DNA of 64,000 nucleotides. Origin: Rhinopomastus cyanomelas (lineage: Eukaryota; Chordata; Aves; Bucerotiformes; Rhinopomastidae). The stretch's first letter is position 1; each line of letters starts with the position of its first letter. Both the position numbers and the translations under genes were made by a program. Positions 32,605 to 45,123 of the stretch are shown here, piece after piece. The stretch is taken from positions 723,255 to 787,254 of the forward strand of contig VXBP01003389.1 of assembly GCA_013400115.1 (NCBI GenBank). Direction: 5' to 3'. The notes below the pieces were generated by a model. That model was given only the letters and a program-made list of their open reading frames with translations, searched no databases and had not been told where the DNA came from.

Positions 32605-35600
32605 AAAACAAGGCTCTGCTGTGGTGTTTCTTTAGAAGTCATTTTGCAGCAGTGAGATGGCAGGGACTTCTGCAGGTGCCAGTGCTGTGACACCAAGCCC
32701 AGTAAATCCAGATGCACCATGTGTGATGTAAAGGTCTCATTCAGTGTTATCAGCTAAGGGGGGGTTGGAAAACTCCTCCTTGTTGACCCTTGTTTGTCTT
32801 ACAGGGCTAATTGCAAAATCAATTATGGAGTCAAAACAAGCAGTTTAGGAAGGATTAGATGAGGTGAAGTTCTACAGTGTCAGAACTGGAAGGGCATCTA
32901 CGTTTCACCAGTAGTTTCTCGGATGGTCACTGGTTATTAAGCTGACAGCAACCTATGTAGTAGTTGGCTATCAGCCTGGGGCTTGCATGACCCCCTGGAA
33001 CTATTTCTAGTAATTCAAATAGTTGCCACCTTACTACCAAACAAGCAAAACCCTGGACACTAGTGCCTGGAGTTGTCAGGATGCTTCTTTTAAAGGCTTA
33101 TTTGCTTGAAACCTAACCAGTTGGAGCTTCAATTTTTGTTTTGCCCACTGAACAAATCCCACTTCCTTTTCTCCCTGAGCCTCACTTTTCCAAGTGGTGG
33201 TGAGGGGAAGTTATGAGCTTTCAATGGAAGATGTCTAGTGACAAAGAGCCTTAGGAGGCTTAAAGCACCCATTTGTCATCTGAAGTGTGTCTGGTGTGGG
33301 TTGGGAGGCTGCAGCTGACCCCAACACGTCAGGAGTCTGGGTCTCCAGCTGGAAGAGGCTCAGTGTCCCCAGGGTTGCACTGCCTGCATTTAGCACCAAG
33401 CAGTTGTCCCCTGAGGCTCTTGGTCCTTCTCCATCGTAATGTCTTTCCATATTGTGGCTCTTGCTCCCCACTGTGCCATAGGAAGCCATCCCCATGGTCC
33501 CCAGACCTCTGCAGTGACAAGCACAGCTCTGTGGTCCTGGGCTCTTTCTCCCTTGGGCTCTGCTCTCCTTTGAAGACTGGCCCAGGCGTCAGACAAGCCA
33601 CAGGGGGTTTAGAGCAGCTCTGGTGCCACAGGGCAGAGAATCGGCACGAGTGGCTCTTGGCCTGGCTTTAATCTTGGTTGGGATGGCAAAATCACTTCTC
33701 CCTTTGCCATGGGGGCAGGACTCCTGTCTCTTCCCAAACTAGGGTGACTTAGGAGGCTCTATGGCATTTCCTGCCCTCGCCTGTGTTTTGGGTTAAAAGA
33801 TGGAAAATGCTGCGTTAGGATTTTGATGTGGGCCACATAAAACCAGTTTGATGTGTGCGGCGTACGCGACCGCTCCCCTGCAAAGAAGCTTTTTATAGCC
33901 CTTGGTGGTGACTCTCCGTCTCGGTCTGGAGGAGGCTGGCGGCTCAGGGCACATATATGGAGTCAGATGTTCAGGCTCCAGCTCGTGAAGGATGTTGTTA
34001 AGCTTAATCTTGTTGCCCTGGTGGTTTTGCTTCATGGTCCGATGGCAGCTCTGGATGAAGTGAAGGACTGGTAGTATTTTGGGATGCTGCATCTCTAAGG
34101 AAATGGAGACTCTGCCTCTTTCTGGAGGGGGAAAAAAAAAGGCTTAAAGGTCCAGGCTTTCAGCTGAATAGAAGACAAGGAAATGATTAAATGGGTCATA
34201 AGTTCCTCCTAGTGACTGGAGAATCTTGATCAGGACTTCCCTTTCTGCTCTCCTGTAATGCTTTCCTACCTTTTCCCTGGTATTCTCCTGTGCTCCCAAG
34301 CTGTCCCCACTTCTGCCGGTGCCTGGACAGTGGCAGTCACAGCCACTCATCTTTTCCCTACATCTCTGGCTCTTCTCAGCCCAAAGCCCCAAATTCTACA
34401 GCCCAAGATGCTGCTTCCACCATGGTGTCATCTAGCTGAGCATCCGCATGGCATGGCTCCTCCAAAACCATCTGCTTGCCCAGCCCCTGCAGGCTTACTG
34501 AAGGACCATCTGAGAAGTGGTGGCCGCTTGGCAGCTCCTGTTGTGTCTCTTGTGCCTGATTGCTCCTCCTGGTATACATGTGAGAGCTGTGCCTGGGACG
34601 TGATGCACAAAGGTTGTGGGTGGAACTAGTGAGTCCTCACTGAATAGAGAGTGTATTGTCATTGTAATTGAATTTTAGCTGGTCAAAGAAGGACTTGGCT
34701 TGCTGACAATGGCATTGATAATGCACACGTCTTAAATTTGTGGCTTTTCACCACAGTCGAAGTGTAGGTTTGAATTGCTTTCAAATTGTTCAGTCCTCTG
34801 CTGCACTCAGGTCCTCCTGTTCCCAGCTTTGTTTGGCTCTAGGGGTGGGAATCTTCTCTGGTGGGAAGTGGGATTTTTTTTATGCAATACCCAGCTTCCA
34901 GGAACTGCAGCTTGGTGAGAAAATGCCCATCCTAGCATAAGATTCTGAAAAACAATAGTGATGGCTAACGTTGATAAAACCAAAGCAGCGCTTAGCTGAC
35001 ACTGCACAGCTTCTAGCTGGTGATGATGCCTTTGAGTTGGTCCCCTGGTGGGTCCAGCCCCGAGCTGACATGGGTGGTGGCATGGCATCAGATGGGGTGA
35101 GCACATGGGATGACTTCCCTGTGCGCTGTGCTTGTGGAAAGAATGTGGAAAAGACTTCATAGCACGTTTAAAGAACTGGGGCTTAGCTACCCAGGATGCC
35201 TGGTAGCACCCCAAATACCAGAGGTAGCAGGGCTGTGTGTTCTCCTTTCTCAGCCCATGGCATGTTTGTGCCCTGCCTGGTCTGCAGGAGTCCTGCTCTG
35301 TAAAATGCTCTCTTGCAGTGGTGCCTGTTAGCTGGATCAGAAGGTATTTGAGTTGTCTCCTCATAAACAGAGAGGGGGGAAATAAAACCATTACACAGCC
35401 ATCCCGTGTGCTTTGCTGGTGGGGAGAGGGATGAGGGCTTTGCATATGCTGCATCTCCTTCATTAGCTGATGCCCTTCCTCGATGAGGGAATCGTTGCTC
35501 CCTCTCTGCCAGCCCTCTGCTGATGCTGGCCCTGGGGTTTTTTTTCTGTGTTCAGTTTTGTCAGAGAACCAACAGACACTAGCTCAAAAGACCCTTGGTT

Positions 35601-37450
35601 GTTTTTTTCTGGTGGTTTTTTTCCTTTCCTCCTATGCAGCTGCTTCCCAGGGAGCCTGAGCCACACACTGGGGGTTCCCAGGATGTGTGGCTAGCAGGGC
35701 ACAGCTTTGGGAATCTATTCCCCCCCCATCCTGTGGTTTTCTCAAGCCAGTTATCTCCAAAGTCAGGAAACAGAGAGGCTGAGAGGTCAGGGGGGCCTAG
35801 AGAGCGCTAAGGACGAGCCTGCTGAAAGCTTGCAGTGACTCTCTAGGCTCATGCACAAAAGCAGAAGACACAGTCTATACTGAGAAGGGTTTCCAGTTTG
35901 GTTCTGTTAATGGCCAAGCAAAAAAACTGGCCCTTCCAAAAGAGGACTGTAACTTGGTGTGGGACTGGGTGCTGTGGTTGGGGCACAGGGTTGTGTCTTG
36001 GGTAGGAGCAGTGCGGGTGCTGCAGGAATCACGCTGCACTGCTCAATAAAAGCTTATAGGGCTCGTCTTCAGACCCGTGTCCTTGTTGGTGTGTAAACAG
36101 GTTCTGTGCCATCAGCTGCTGTAAAAGCTGCGAGTTCTGTTCAGAACCTGAGCCTCATAAACTGCAAGGGTCCCGTTGTAGTTTCAGATGGTGTTTGGTC
36201 TGTGGGAGGATAATTTGTTCAAGCACTTTCCCAGAGTTTTCCGTGGAAGGTTTCCAGAGCTGAGCAGCACAGCTCACAGCATCCCTGACAGCATCCCTGA
36301 GCAGCTTCTGAGAGGGTTCAGTAGGGCACCGCTGAAGGCAAATGGAAGAGGCTGGCCTCAGTCTGTGCTTGGGTTTAAGCTAAGCCTGACTTAGACGTTG
36401 CTGTGCCAGTGTGCCATCTCTTGTCCAAGCTCAAACTGGTTGTTAAATCAGGTCTGGGGCAAAAAGAACAGGGAAGATGAGCACTGCCTGGGGCCAGGAT
36501 ATGTGGCTGAGAACAGGCACCAGAATAAAAGCTATGGCTTGTTTTTATCAGCCCCCTGCTCCTGACTAGCCCCATCCCATGGCCCCTTACCTCCTCTGTT
36601 TTTTCAGATGTGTTCTCCAGGGCTTTGTCCCCTCTGTGCACATCCAACAGCTCATGGGTTGGCTAAAGAACCTTTCCAGGTTACACTCTGGTGCCTTCTT
36701 AGGCACCTGCCTGTTATCTGGCACTTTGGCATCTGCTCTTGGGGTGGACTGAGGAAAGCAATCTGCTGGCATGGCCAAGGATGACCTTACAGATGTGCTG
36801 CAGCTGTTTGACTCCCAGGAGGGAGTTGGGGCTGCTCAGCCATTCCTACTTTGCAGCAGTTTGAATGCTCTGAGGACAGGCTTCTGCTTTTTGAGCCTAA
36901 GTAGTTGCAGCGAGTAATTGTTTGTTTGCTTTGCACCCCGGGCTCCCAAGCCGAGGTGGGCGCAGCTCGTCTTTCGGGTGCTGACAGATCGAAGACTGAA
37001 GTGTTTTACCTTAGCAGGATGTTTTTCCCCAAGTGACAATGAAGCTTTGTTGCCGTGTGGCTGCTGATCTTGTGAGAGCTCCAGTGAGCTACCAGAGAAA
37101 AACACTGGGAAATGAATTCTTTCCTTTTCTGTTTTCGTGTTGTCTCCCCATGAGCTTGAATAAGAGGGAAGTAAATTCTTGGGCTCTTTAGAGTTCTGTT
37201 CAGTACTCCTTTATGACTAATAGATTGGAGATCTGCTCTGCAGGTCTCTCTCCTGGCTTGAATTACTTAATTTAGTTCCACATTTATTTTTGTTCCTGCC
37301 TCAAACCTCTTGGGCTTCTGGATTTTTACAAGAAGCTGGATCCTTTTTCCTTCTGTTATGATTTTTGTGTGTGTGTAGTGTTCTTCTCTGGGGCACTGCT
37401 AATCCACAGACATTTGTAAGCCATTAGCTGAAGAACTAACAACAGTTCAC
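32605..37450. other. unique non-coding DNA, 4.8 kb
   Basis: The longest CR1-free stretch. The 218-codon minus-strand frame at 34807-35463 is His/Ser/Gln-rich, has no domain I know, and faces plus-strand frames, so I do not call it. Other contents are an A9 run at 34132-34140, a doubled 12-bp unit (AGCATCCCTGAC/AGCATCCCTGAG) near 36278-36301, and a small CpG cluster near 33855-33930. No exon supported. Confidence 0.5.
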
Positions 37451-37922
37451 AAAATCACAGAACATCAGGGAGTGGAAGGGACCTTGAAAGATCATCCAGT
37501 CCAAGACCCCTGACACAGTAGGATCTCTTAGATCAAGTAGCAGAGGAACACATCCAGGCAGGTTTTAAATGTCTCTAGAGAAGGAGACTGCACAGCCCCC
37601 AAGGACAGCCCCTTCCAGTGCTCAGTGACCCTCACTGGGAAGAAGCTCCTTCTCATATTGATGTGGAACCTCCTCTGTTCCAGCTCACACCCACTGCCCC
37701 TTGTCCTATCATTAGATGCCACTGAGCAGAGCCTGGCTCCATCCTTCTGACACCCACCCTTCACATATTTATCAACATTAATGAGGTCACCCCTCAGTCT
37801 CCTATTTTCCAAGCTCAAGAGACCCAGCTGCCTTGGCCTTTCCTCATGAGGAAGATGTTCCTCTCCCTTCAGCATCCTTGTGGCTCTGTGCTGGACTCCT
37901 CCAGCAGTTTCGTGTCCTTTTT
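37451..37922 (-). mobile_element. CR1 copy with intact ORF2 C-terminal frame
   Basis: 'AAATCACAGAACATCAGGGA' to 'GTTTCGTGTCCTTTTT', about 470 bp. The minus-strand frame reads continuously through [55 protein letters not shown] and [10 protein letters not shown] to the natural stop. That is about 130 codons of ORF2 C-terminus without a break, suggesting a recent insertion. No catalytic reverse-transcriptase motifs are included. Confidence 0.95.
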
Positions 37923-40809
37923 GTGGCAATTCAGTCAAATCAGACATGTCTTTATCTTGGATGAAGACTTTCCAAATCACAAGTGACCCCACTCCCACAG
38001 GCTTTTCGGACAGTGGTCTCTTAGTGGGATACAACTTTCTGACCTCTTGAGTTAATGCCAGTACAACTAGGAATATATGGGATTTTAATTATTAAGTTCC
38101 CAATGGTTGTTTAAAGCTGCTGGTGTGGCTCAAGTATTGCTGAAGATTAGCTCTCCTGTGGCCTGGATACTTTACAAAGTAGGCTATGTGTATAAACTGC
38201 TCCTTGGCCTTAAGAGGAGTAGGAAAGTTGACCTCTTCCGTCTATATGCTGATGTCTATAGCTCATAATGGGGGGGAAGAAACCCAACAGAGGGAATTAC
38301 TGTTGTGGCTTCATTTATTCCTTTATTTTTCCCCCTTTTGGCTTTATTAGCTGACGTTTGGGCTTGGAGTTTGGACCTCCTCTGAGTTATTCTTAGCTCT
38401 TCTTCTCTTCCTGCTGCATTTGGAAAGGAAACCTCCCACTGCAGGAACTGCTGCGTGACAGTTGCTCCCATCATGTGCTGAGAAGCTTGTGCCTTTGGGG
38501 CAGGAGAAGGTGAAGGTGCTTTAGCCACCTCTGCCAAAAGCTGGGGGTTTCCTTGGGGCGAATGCCCTGCCTGTGGTAATTGGCACCTGCAGTGGGACTT
38601 CATTGTGCTGTTGCCTCTGTCCTTGACTACTGGAGGAGCATGTCCACACCTGAAGTGGCAGGACAGACTGAATATGGGTGTATGGTGGTTTTTCCCTTTA
38701 ATCACACAGCTTGCTGGACACTGGGAACTTGACTGATACCTTGGGTGCTGCGTGTGCAGCCCATGAGCTGTATCAGACGTCAGCAACCTGCCCCAGTTAC
38801 CATCATGAAGCCCATTTTCTAGGAGATGCAGCACCTGATATCTTTTTGATGTCACCAGACTTCTAGCTTCTGCTTGTTTCTCTGCCAAAGCTGTGAACGT
38901 GGAGCTTTTCTAATGCTGACATCGCCTCTTTGGGTCCCGTAGGTGTCTCGAACGCACGTTGGGTTGTGATGGATTTTCAGCGCTTGGGAAAGTCAACTCC
39001 CATTTGTATTGAGAAAGAAATACGTGGTCTGATTTCAGATGCAGGGGTGTAAAATCATCTCGCAGAGCAAACATGCTTCTACATTACCTCAGTGCTGTAA
39101 CCTTGTAGAAAAACAAATGATCTTCATCAAAACCAACACGGAGCCCGTGCCAGTTCCTCTGTTGCTCAATGCTCACATTTTTGCAGACAAGCTCCTTCAT
39201 GCTCGGGAGGAGCTGCACATAGGATTCTGCAAAGCCACCTCATCATTCCTGTCTTCATTCCCACTCATAAATCTCTCTGTAGTTACCAGGATATACAGAC
39301 AAAATTGTGGCTGCTAGGCCATTGATCCCACATTGATCATTGGGGGTTTTGTGCTACTGTCCCAGTTTGGTTTGGGTGTTACCTTACGAACTGAAGGCTC
39401 TTGGGGCAAGGCATTGCCTTTGCACGGCTTGTGCAGCACTTGCCATGGTTCCTGTGCACGTTGGGATGGGATAACACCCACCCCAGTAATGCCAGAAGGT
39501 ACAGGTGCCACTACCAAGGGTAGAACTTGCCTGGCAGCACTGTCAGTTCCTCCACTGGGAAGAACGACGTTCCATTTTGGATGGCACTTGTGTGCTCCTT
39601 TTCCAAAGCCGTTGAATTGCTTCTCTGAAAACAGTTTTCTGCTGGGAAAACCACCAGAGCAGATCTGTACTGTTCTCCCTCTGTTGTTGGGTTTCGAGGA
39701 TGAGCCCAGGCAATTAGGTGGAGAGACACCCATTGGCACAACTTGTGATGGCTGCTGTTGCTGCTCTATGATGCCAGCTCTTCAGCTTCTGAAGCTGCTC
39801 TCTTGTAAGGATGTTCATAGCTGAGGAGGCAGCAGTCACTCCTGAAGGGTCTCAGAGGAAACTATTTGTCTTCTCAGAGCCCAGTGATGCTTCCTGGTCA
39901 TTAATTGATCTCCTTGAGCTGGACATCAGAAGAGCCCTAAGAATGAAACAAGCAGCCAGGACTGTTCTTTACTGTAGAAGATATTTTAAGTGTTTGTAAT
40001 ATAACCTGTGTGGTTCGTGGTCTCTGGTAGTAGTTTTCCAGAGCAGCAAAGAGTCAACGAAGGGGTCAGTTACACAAACGAGGAGGGGAGGAGTTAGGAG
40101 AATAAACACAGGAGAAAAATACTGTTTGTTGCAATAAAAATAAGCAAAGTTCCTTCTTGTGGGCTCTGGGCTGGGTTTGAGGGGTGCAGCTGTCATTCAT
40201 TCTCCAGCCTCTTGATGTGTGTGACGGCTTCATAACCTGGGAGGTCTTTGAATACAAGTAGCAGATCAAAAGCAAGAGAAGGAATTCAAGCTCTGGGCTT
40301 GACATTGGCCCAGTAGGTTATGTTACTTGTTTTAATCTGCCTCCGTGTGCGCCGCTAGTGCTGCGACGTCTCTGGCTGGTTGCAGATGTAGACGCAATGC
40401 TCAGCGCTAACAGCCCTAACTAAAAGGCTCTTCTTTGATTTATGGCTGGTACGTGGCAATGAAAGGGGATCCCCAGCGTGAGCGCGCTGGTATGAGGCCA
40501 TGCGGGATGCGTCTGCACGAGAAACAGGTGGTCACATATTATCCGGGGGCTCCAAATCTCCTGTGCTCTGTCTTTTGGATAGCATGAAGCTTCACGTTCA
40601 GCTGTTGGCTGCCCTACATGGCTGTGTTTGTACGCTCAGGGGAAGTGGTTGGTGCTGCAAAGGCAGGAGAATTCTGCTCCTGCAGCAGTAGTGGCAGATT
40701 TCTCTGGTCCAAATGTTGTATATTTAGGTGCATGTTGTCAGCTGTACCTCTTTCCCCAGCAGACAAGGTGTAGAGATGGATGATTCTGCTATAATTATCC
40801 TTAGGTTTA
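37923..40809. other. unique DNA, 2.9 kb
   Basis: A 210-codon minus-strand frame (38256-38888) and facing 163/141-codon frames at 39314-39824 match nothing recognisable and lack start or splice context, so they are not called. A CpG cluster at 40340-40545 is listed separately. Confidence 0.5.
40340..40545. promoter_or_regulatory. candidate CpG-retaining block
   Basis: About 15 CpGs lie in 205 bp: 'GTGCGCCGCTAGTGCTGCGA', 'TCAGCGCTAAC', 'CAGCGTGAGCGCGCTGG', 'GCGGGATGCGTCTGCACGAG'. No adjoining exon is recognised. Possible roles are distal regulatory element or promoter of an unseen transcript. Confidence 0.2.
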
Positions 40810-41300
40810 CACAGAATCAGAGAACACTAGGGATTGGATGGGACTTTGAAAGATCATCCAGTCCAATCCTCCTGCCACAGAAGGATCACCCAGATCAAGT
40901 TGCACAGGAACACATCCAGGCAGGTTGTAAGTCTCTCCAGAGGAGGAGGCTCCACAGCCCACCTGGGCAGCCCCTTCCAGTGCTCTGTCACCCTCACTGT
41001 GAAGAAGTTCCTTCTCATATTGATGTGGAACCTCCTATGTTCCAGCTCACACCTACTGTCCCTTGTCCTATCATTAGATGTCACTGGGCAGAGCCTGACT
41101 CCATCCTCCTGACACCCACCCTTCACATATTTATCAACATTGATGAAGTCACCTCTCAGTCTCCTTTATTCCAAGCTCAAGAGACCCATCTCCCTCAGCC
41201 TTTCCTCATCAGGGAGTTGTTCCACTTCCTTCATCATATTTGTGGCTCTTGGCTGGACTTTCCCCAGCAGTTCTGTGTCCTTTTTGAACTGAAGGGCTAC
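40810..41300 (-). mobile_element. CR1 copy, about 490 bp
   Basis: 'ACAGAATCAGAGAACACTAG' to 'TTGAACTGAAGGGCTAC'. The minus-strand ORF2 frame carries [12 protein letters not shown] and [20 protein letters not shown]. Its natural stop codon is mutated (TAG to TGG in ATCTGGGTGATC), so the frame reads into the 3' UTR. Confidence 0.95.
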
Positions 41301-42574
41301 ATATAGTCCCCCCCTTTCTGAAAGGGTTGATGAATTCTGTTACCACTGCACAGCAGAGAACTTATTTGACTAGTACAACCACATATCAACCCATCTCTGT
41401 TCTGCAGCAGACTTCAAAGAGGGAGAACAAGGAGATAAAAACAAACACACCGACTGTCGGGGATGTTGTAAAGCCTTTATTGTTTCGCTTGGGAAGACCT
41501 TCATCACTCTACCAGACCTGAACTTGAAGCAATAAAATCTTTAAAGGGCTCCTTTACCATCGTTTGTTCTGTCTATACTTGAATTTCATGAGCAGCATAA
41601 ACATGGAGTTTTAGCAGGCTCTGGTCCCAAAGGGAGGCTCTCACACACACAGATAAGAACAAGGATGTCAATGCTCTTCCCCATTATTATTTCCTGTTGC
41701 GTGTTGTTTACCATGTAGGTTTCATGGAGTTGTATATTTTCCTGATTCCAAAGGGAAACCACAGTCATTAGGGAGGGTTGGGTGTATCCTGACTTCCTAG
41801 CATGTCTCCATAAAAGAGAAAATGGTGATGATGTGAGCTGGGGTCAGACAGTGCTGTGAACCCCTGTCTGATAGTCCCTCTCTTGGAGCTCTACTCTCCA
41901 TGGCAGTATCAAAGTAGCTTGCTGGGACGGCCTTGTGGGGAAGCTCTCAGACTTGTGTCTCCACAATGAATATCACCAGGACATCAGAGTCCTGTTAGTT
42001 GTCTGAAGGCTGGAGAGTCTGTGAGAATCACTTTCTTTAAAGGTGTTTGTTTTTGTAGGACTCTTGTTTCCAACTGAGAGTGATCCGACTGTATGGCTTG
42101 AAGCCTGCTGCAAATACTCATGTGTTAGATTGTCCAGCAGGAATGTTACTGCTCCTAAGTGTCCATGTGGAGAGATGAGGTTTGTGGACTTTGAGGTTGG
42201 TAGAAAAGTTGAGCTGCTTTTGGTTGTTGTGATGATAAGCTAAGAAGTGGAGGTTAGAGATTCCTGTTGAGTGTAAACTGTTGTAATCCTGTGGTGTAAA
42301 GTGCAGAGATTCTGTGGTGTGGATGAAGGATGAGTTTGCCTTTCTTGGAAGTAGAGGGAGAGAAGAAAAATCTCTAATGTATACAGAAGACACAAATTCT
42401 TATGAACTCTATGCATCTGGGAGGTAGCTTTTTATTTGTAGAGAGAACTTTGAACAGTGCTCCTAAACGCTAATCTTACCTGTGGTTGTCCTGGGCTTTG
42501 CAAAGTATCTCTCTGAAATACATCGTTGTGCTTGATCTTTGTCCCTCTTGTCACTTCTTAACCAGTCGTCCTCA
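41301..42574. other. unique non-coding DNA
   Basis: Nothing recognised in about 1.3 kb. Confidence 0.5.
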
Positions 42575-43159
42575 AACCTGGGAGTCCTGGTAGACCGTAG
42601 CATGACCAGGAGCCAGCAATGGGCCCTTGTGGCCAAGAAGGCCAATGGCATCTTGGGGTGGGTCAGAAAGGGAGTGGTTAGCAGATTGAGAGGTTCTCCT
42701 CCCCCTCTACTCTGCCCTGGTGAGACCTCATGTGGGTGATTGTGTCCAGTTCTGGGCCCCTCAGTTCAAGACAGATGTGGAGCTGCTGGAGAGAGTCCAG
42801 GGCAGAGCCACAAAGACGACAGAGTGGAGCATCAGTCTGATGAGGAAAGGCTGAGGGAGCCGGGGCTCTTGAGCTTGGAGAAGAGGAGACTGAGGGGTAA
42901 CGTCATTAATGTTTATAAGTATGTGAAGGGTGGGTGTCAGGAGGATGGAGTCAGGCTCTGCTCAGTGGCATCCAATGATAGGGTGAGGGGCAATGGGTGT
43001 GAGCTGGAAGAGAGGAGGTTCCACATCAATATGAGAAGGAACTTCTTCCCAGTGATGGTGACAGAAGCATGGAAGGGGCTGCCCAGGGAGGTTGTGGAGT
43101 CTCCTCCTCTGGAGATGTTTAAAACACTCCTGGACATGTTTCTGTGTGACTTGCTCTAG
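42575..43159 (+). pseudogene. CR1 ORF2 C-terminal remnant, frameshifted
   Basis: ORF2 of CR1 encodes an endonuclease and reverse transcriptase used for target-primed retrotransposition; only the part after the catalytic domain is here. MTRSQQWALVAKKANGILGW reads in one frame. The next segment ([13 protein letters not shown]) is shifted, and a second shift restores the frame from about [20 protein letters not shown] on. The last 105 codons or so are open to the normal TAG at 43157-43159. Not functional. Confidence 0.85.
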
Positions 43160-43233
43160 GTGATCCTGCTCTGGTAGGGGTATTGGTCTAGATGATGTTT
43201 CGAGGTCCCTTCCAATCCCTAATGTTCTGTAAT
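42575..43233 (+). mobile_element. long CR1 copy, about 660 bp
   Basis: 'AAACCTGGGAGTCCTGGTAG' to 'CCTAATGTTCTGTAATTA'. One of the two longest copies. It begins in the ORF2 C-terminal region and keeps the complete 3' end. Differences from siblings are mostly single substitutions. Confidence 0.95.
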
Positions 43234-44977
43234 TACCTGTGGAATTTGCCAAGATATCACTGTCACAGTATCCTGAAAGGTGTGATCGGGTGTTTGACTA
43301 GGCAATTTCCACAAAAGCACAACAAGCCCATGGGACACATCTGTTATCAGAACTCCAGGGAGCTCTCCTTGAGGTCAAAGCTGAACATGTGTTGTGAAGA
43401 ACTTGGGTGGGGTTAAGTTGGGGCTTTGCTTCGCTATGTGGGGTTTTGGGGCTTGTTTTCTAGTGACAAGACACATGTGGAGTATCCATGTTGGGATTTC
43501 CCAACAACTGCTCGGATGCCAGGCTATAAAACGACAGATGAAATGTGGTGCAGATAAGTAGTTGTGCATGTGGGAGAGGAGTGAGTAATTACTGGGAAAG
43601 ATGAGAGATATTTATACCTCACCTACATCTTGACACAGTATGCTCGTCTTCTCCAAAGGGGAGAGAGGACCTCCAAAGTGCATAGAAGAGGGCAAAAAGG
43701 ATGATGGAGGTTATGGGACAGCAAGGAAGGTTGAACAGGCAGTTCCTGCAGTACCCACCCAAGAGCAAGAAGAGCACCCTGGCTGTTGCCATGATTTGGG
43801 TTTCTAGCCAGGAAAGAGGGCAAATGCTCTTCCCCCCAGTGCAGACCCTACAGTAGTTTCTTGCACCAGGGAAACTTCAGGAGTTGGTACAAGTGCGCAG
43901 CAGAGCTGATCCTCAGCCTGCATAAACCATCCTCCTCACCCCCCACCACTGGTCACTGGTTGGTAATGAGGACAAATCATCCAGAGTGTGTTGATACCTC
44001 AACATCTCACTAACATTGTCACGTTTGTCAGCCAAACTGACAGCAGCAGACCCACATAAGGCTCCGTTCCCCAGCAAGACTGCTCTCCCTCGTGCAGGAC
44101 CGTTGGAAGGCTTCACTCTCCTCTCTTTGCTCTAGGTCCAGTTCATGCTCATGGCATGCAATGGTAACCCACCACAGGGAAAGCTGGGCTTGTGGGTTTG
44201 GCAAGCCAGCTCTAATGATGGCATGTGAGCACCAAACCCCAGGCAAATCCTCCCAGAGCTCTGGTAGAGCTTAAAGCACACTTCTCCCACTAGAAAGCCT
44301 TCGCAGGTAGTCACTGGTGAAAGAGTAGCTGTCTGTCAGTGAGTCGCTTGCCAGCAGATGTTTTGAAGTGGTTGTTCTGTGTATTCACCAGATATTCTTT
44401 TTCATAAAAATAGTCCAGTAGTGGTTTTCTGATCAGAATTAAGATTTCATTTTTTTTTTCTGAAGTATGTCCCTGGCTTGCACTGGTGAAGCTATTTGTT
44501 TGGGGTGATTGTGCAATCCAAACCAACCACATGTTGAGGTTCTCCTGTTGATTTCACTAGAGCTCCAGTTGGGACTGAAGTTAGATCAGAGCTTTATTGT
44601 GAAGTTGATGTCTTGGCTTATTAAAATAAAGGTCTTCCAAATGTTTAGAAGCACTGCTCTGAGGTACCCAGGGATGTTTAAGGGCTGAGGTGCCTGGTGG
44701 CATTTCAGAGTCTTTGGGCTCCTAAAACCTTGTGTGACTATTTGAAGGAAAACAACCCAAAACCTGTAAGTAGCTGTATGCCAGTAACAGGATCAGAATA
44801 ATTCACCATACTTGGTTTGCTAGCAGTGTTCATTAACAAGAAAGTGCCTTTGTTCCTTTTATATGATGTGCTAATCTTTACAGCTCATGTCCTAATAAAC
44901 AAGCCCGAGACAGGCAGACCCTGAGCTGTATGTCTGTGTCAATGCTGGCTGTTGATTGCCAGCGTGCATCCTTTGAG
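43234..44977. other. unique non-coding DNA
   Basis: Nothing recognised in 1.7 kb. A T10 run sits near 44450-44459. Four short frames overlap at 44028-44314 on both strands without domain signature. Confidence 0.5.
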
Positions 44978-45123
44978 TCACAGAATCACAGAACATTAGG
45001 GATTAGAAGGGACCTCGAAAGATCATCCAATCCAATCCTGCTGCTACAGCAGGATCCAGTATATCAACTTGCACAGGAACATGGCCAGGCAGGTTTTAAA
45101 TGTCTCCAGAGAAGGAGACTCAC
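44978..45123 (-). mobile_element. CR1 3' fragment
   Basis: 'CACAGAATCACAGAACATTA' through 'TCCAGAGAAGGAGACTC', 146 bp, with a small deletion at the usual 'GGATCACCTAGATCAA' site (GGATCCAGTATATCAAC). Confidence 0.92.

Noticed and set aside
33637..33650. GAATCGGCACGAG, close to a cDNA-library adaptor (GAATTCGGCACGAG)
   Set aside because: One base is missing and the flanks are ordinary genomic sequence. Ten or so matching bases can occur by chance, so I do not call contamination.
34807..35463. 218-codon minus-strand open frame
   Set aside because: His/Ser/Gln-rich with no domain I can recognise, faced by plus-strand frames, no splice or promoter context. One such frame by chance in 64 kb of six-frame space is not surprising.
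38256..38888. 210-codon minus-strand open frame
   Set aside because: No family resemblance and no supporting signals. It would need a codon-substitution test in related birds to be reconsidered.
39314..39824. Facing frames of 163 (plus) and 141 (minus) codons
   Set aside because: They overlap on opposite strands, neither resembles a known protein, and the composition explains them.
40728..41306. 192-codon plus-strand frame running through a CR1
   Set aside because: It is the antisense of CR1 ORF2 sequence; similar antisense frames recur at other CR1 copies for the same reason.
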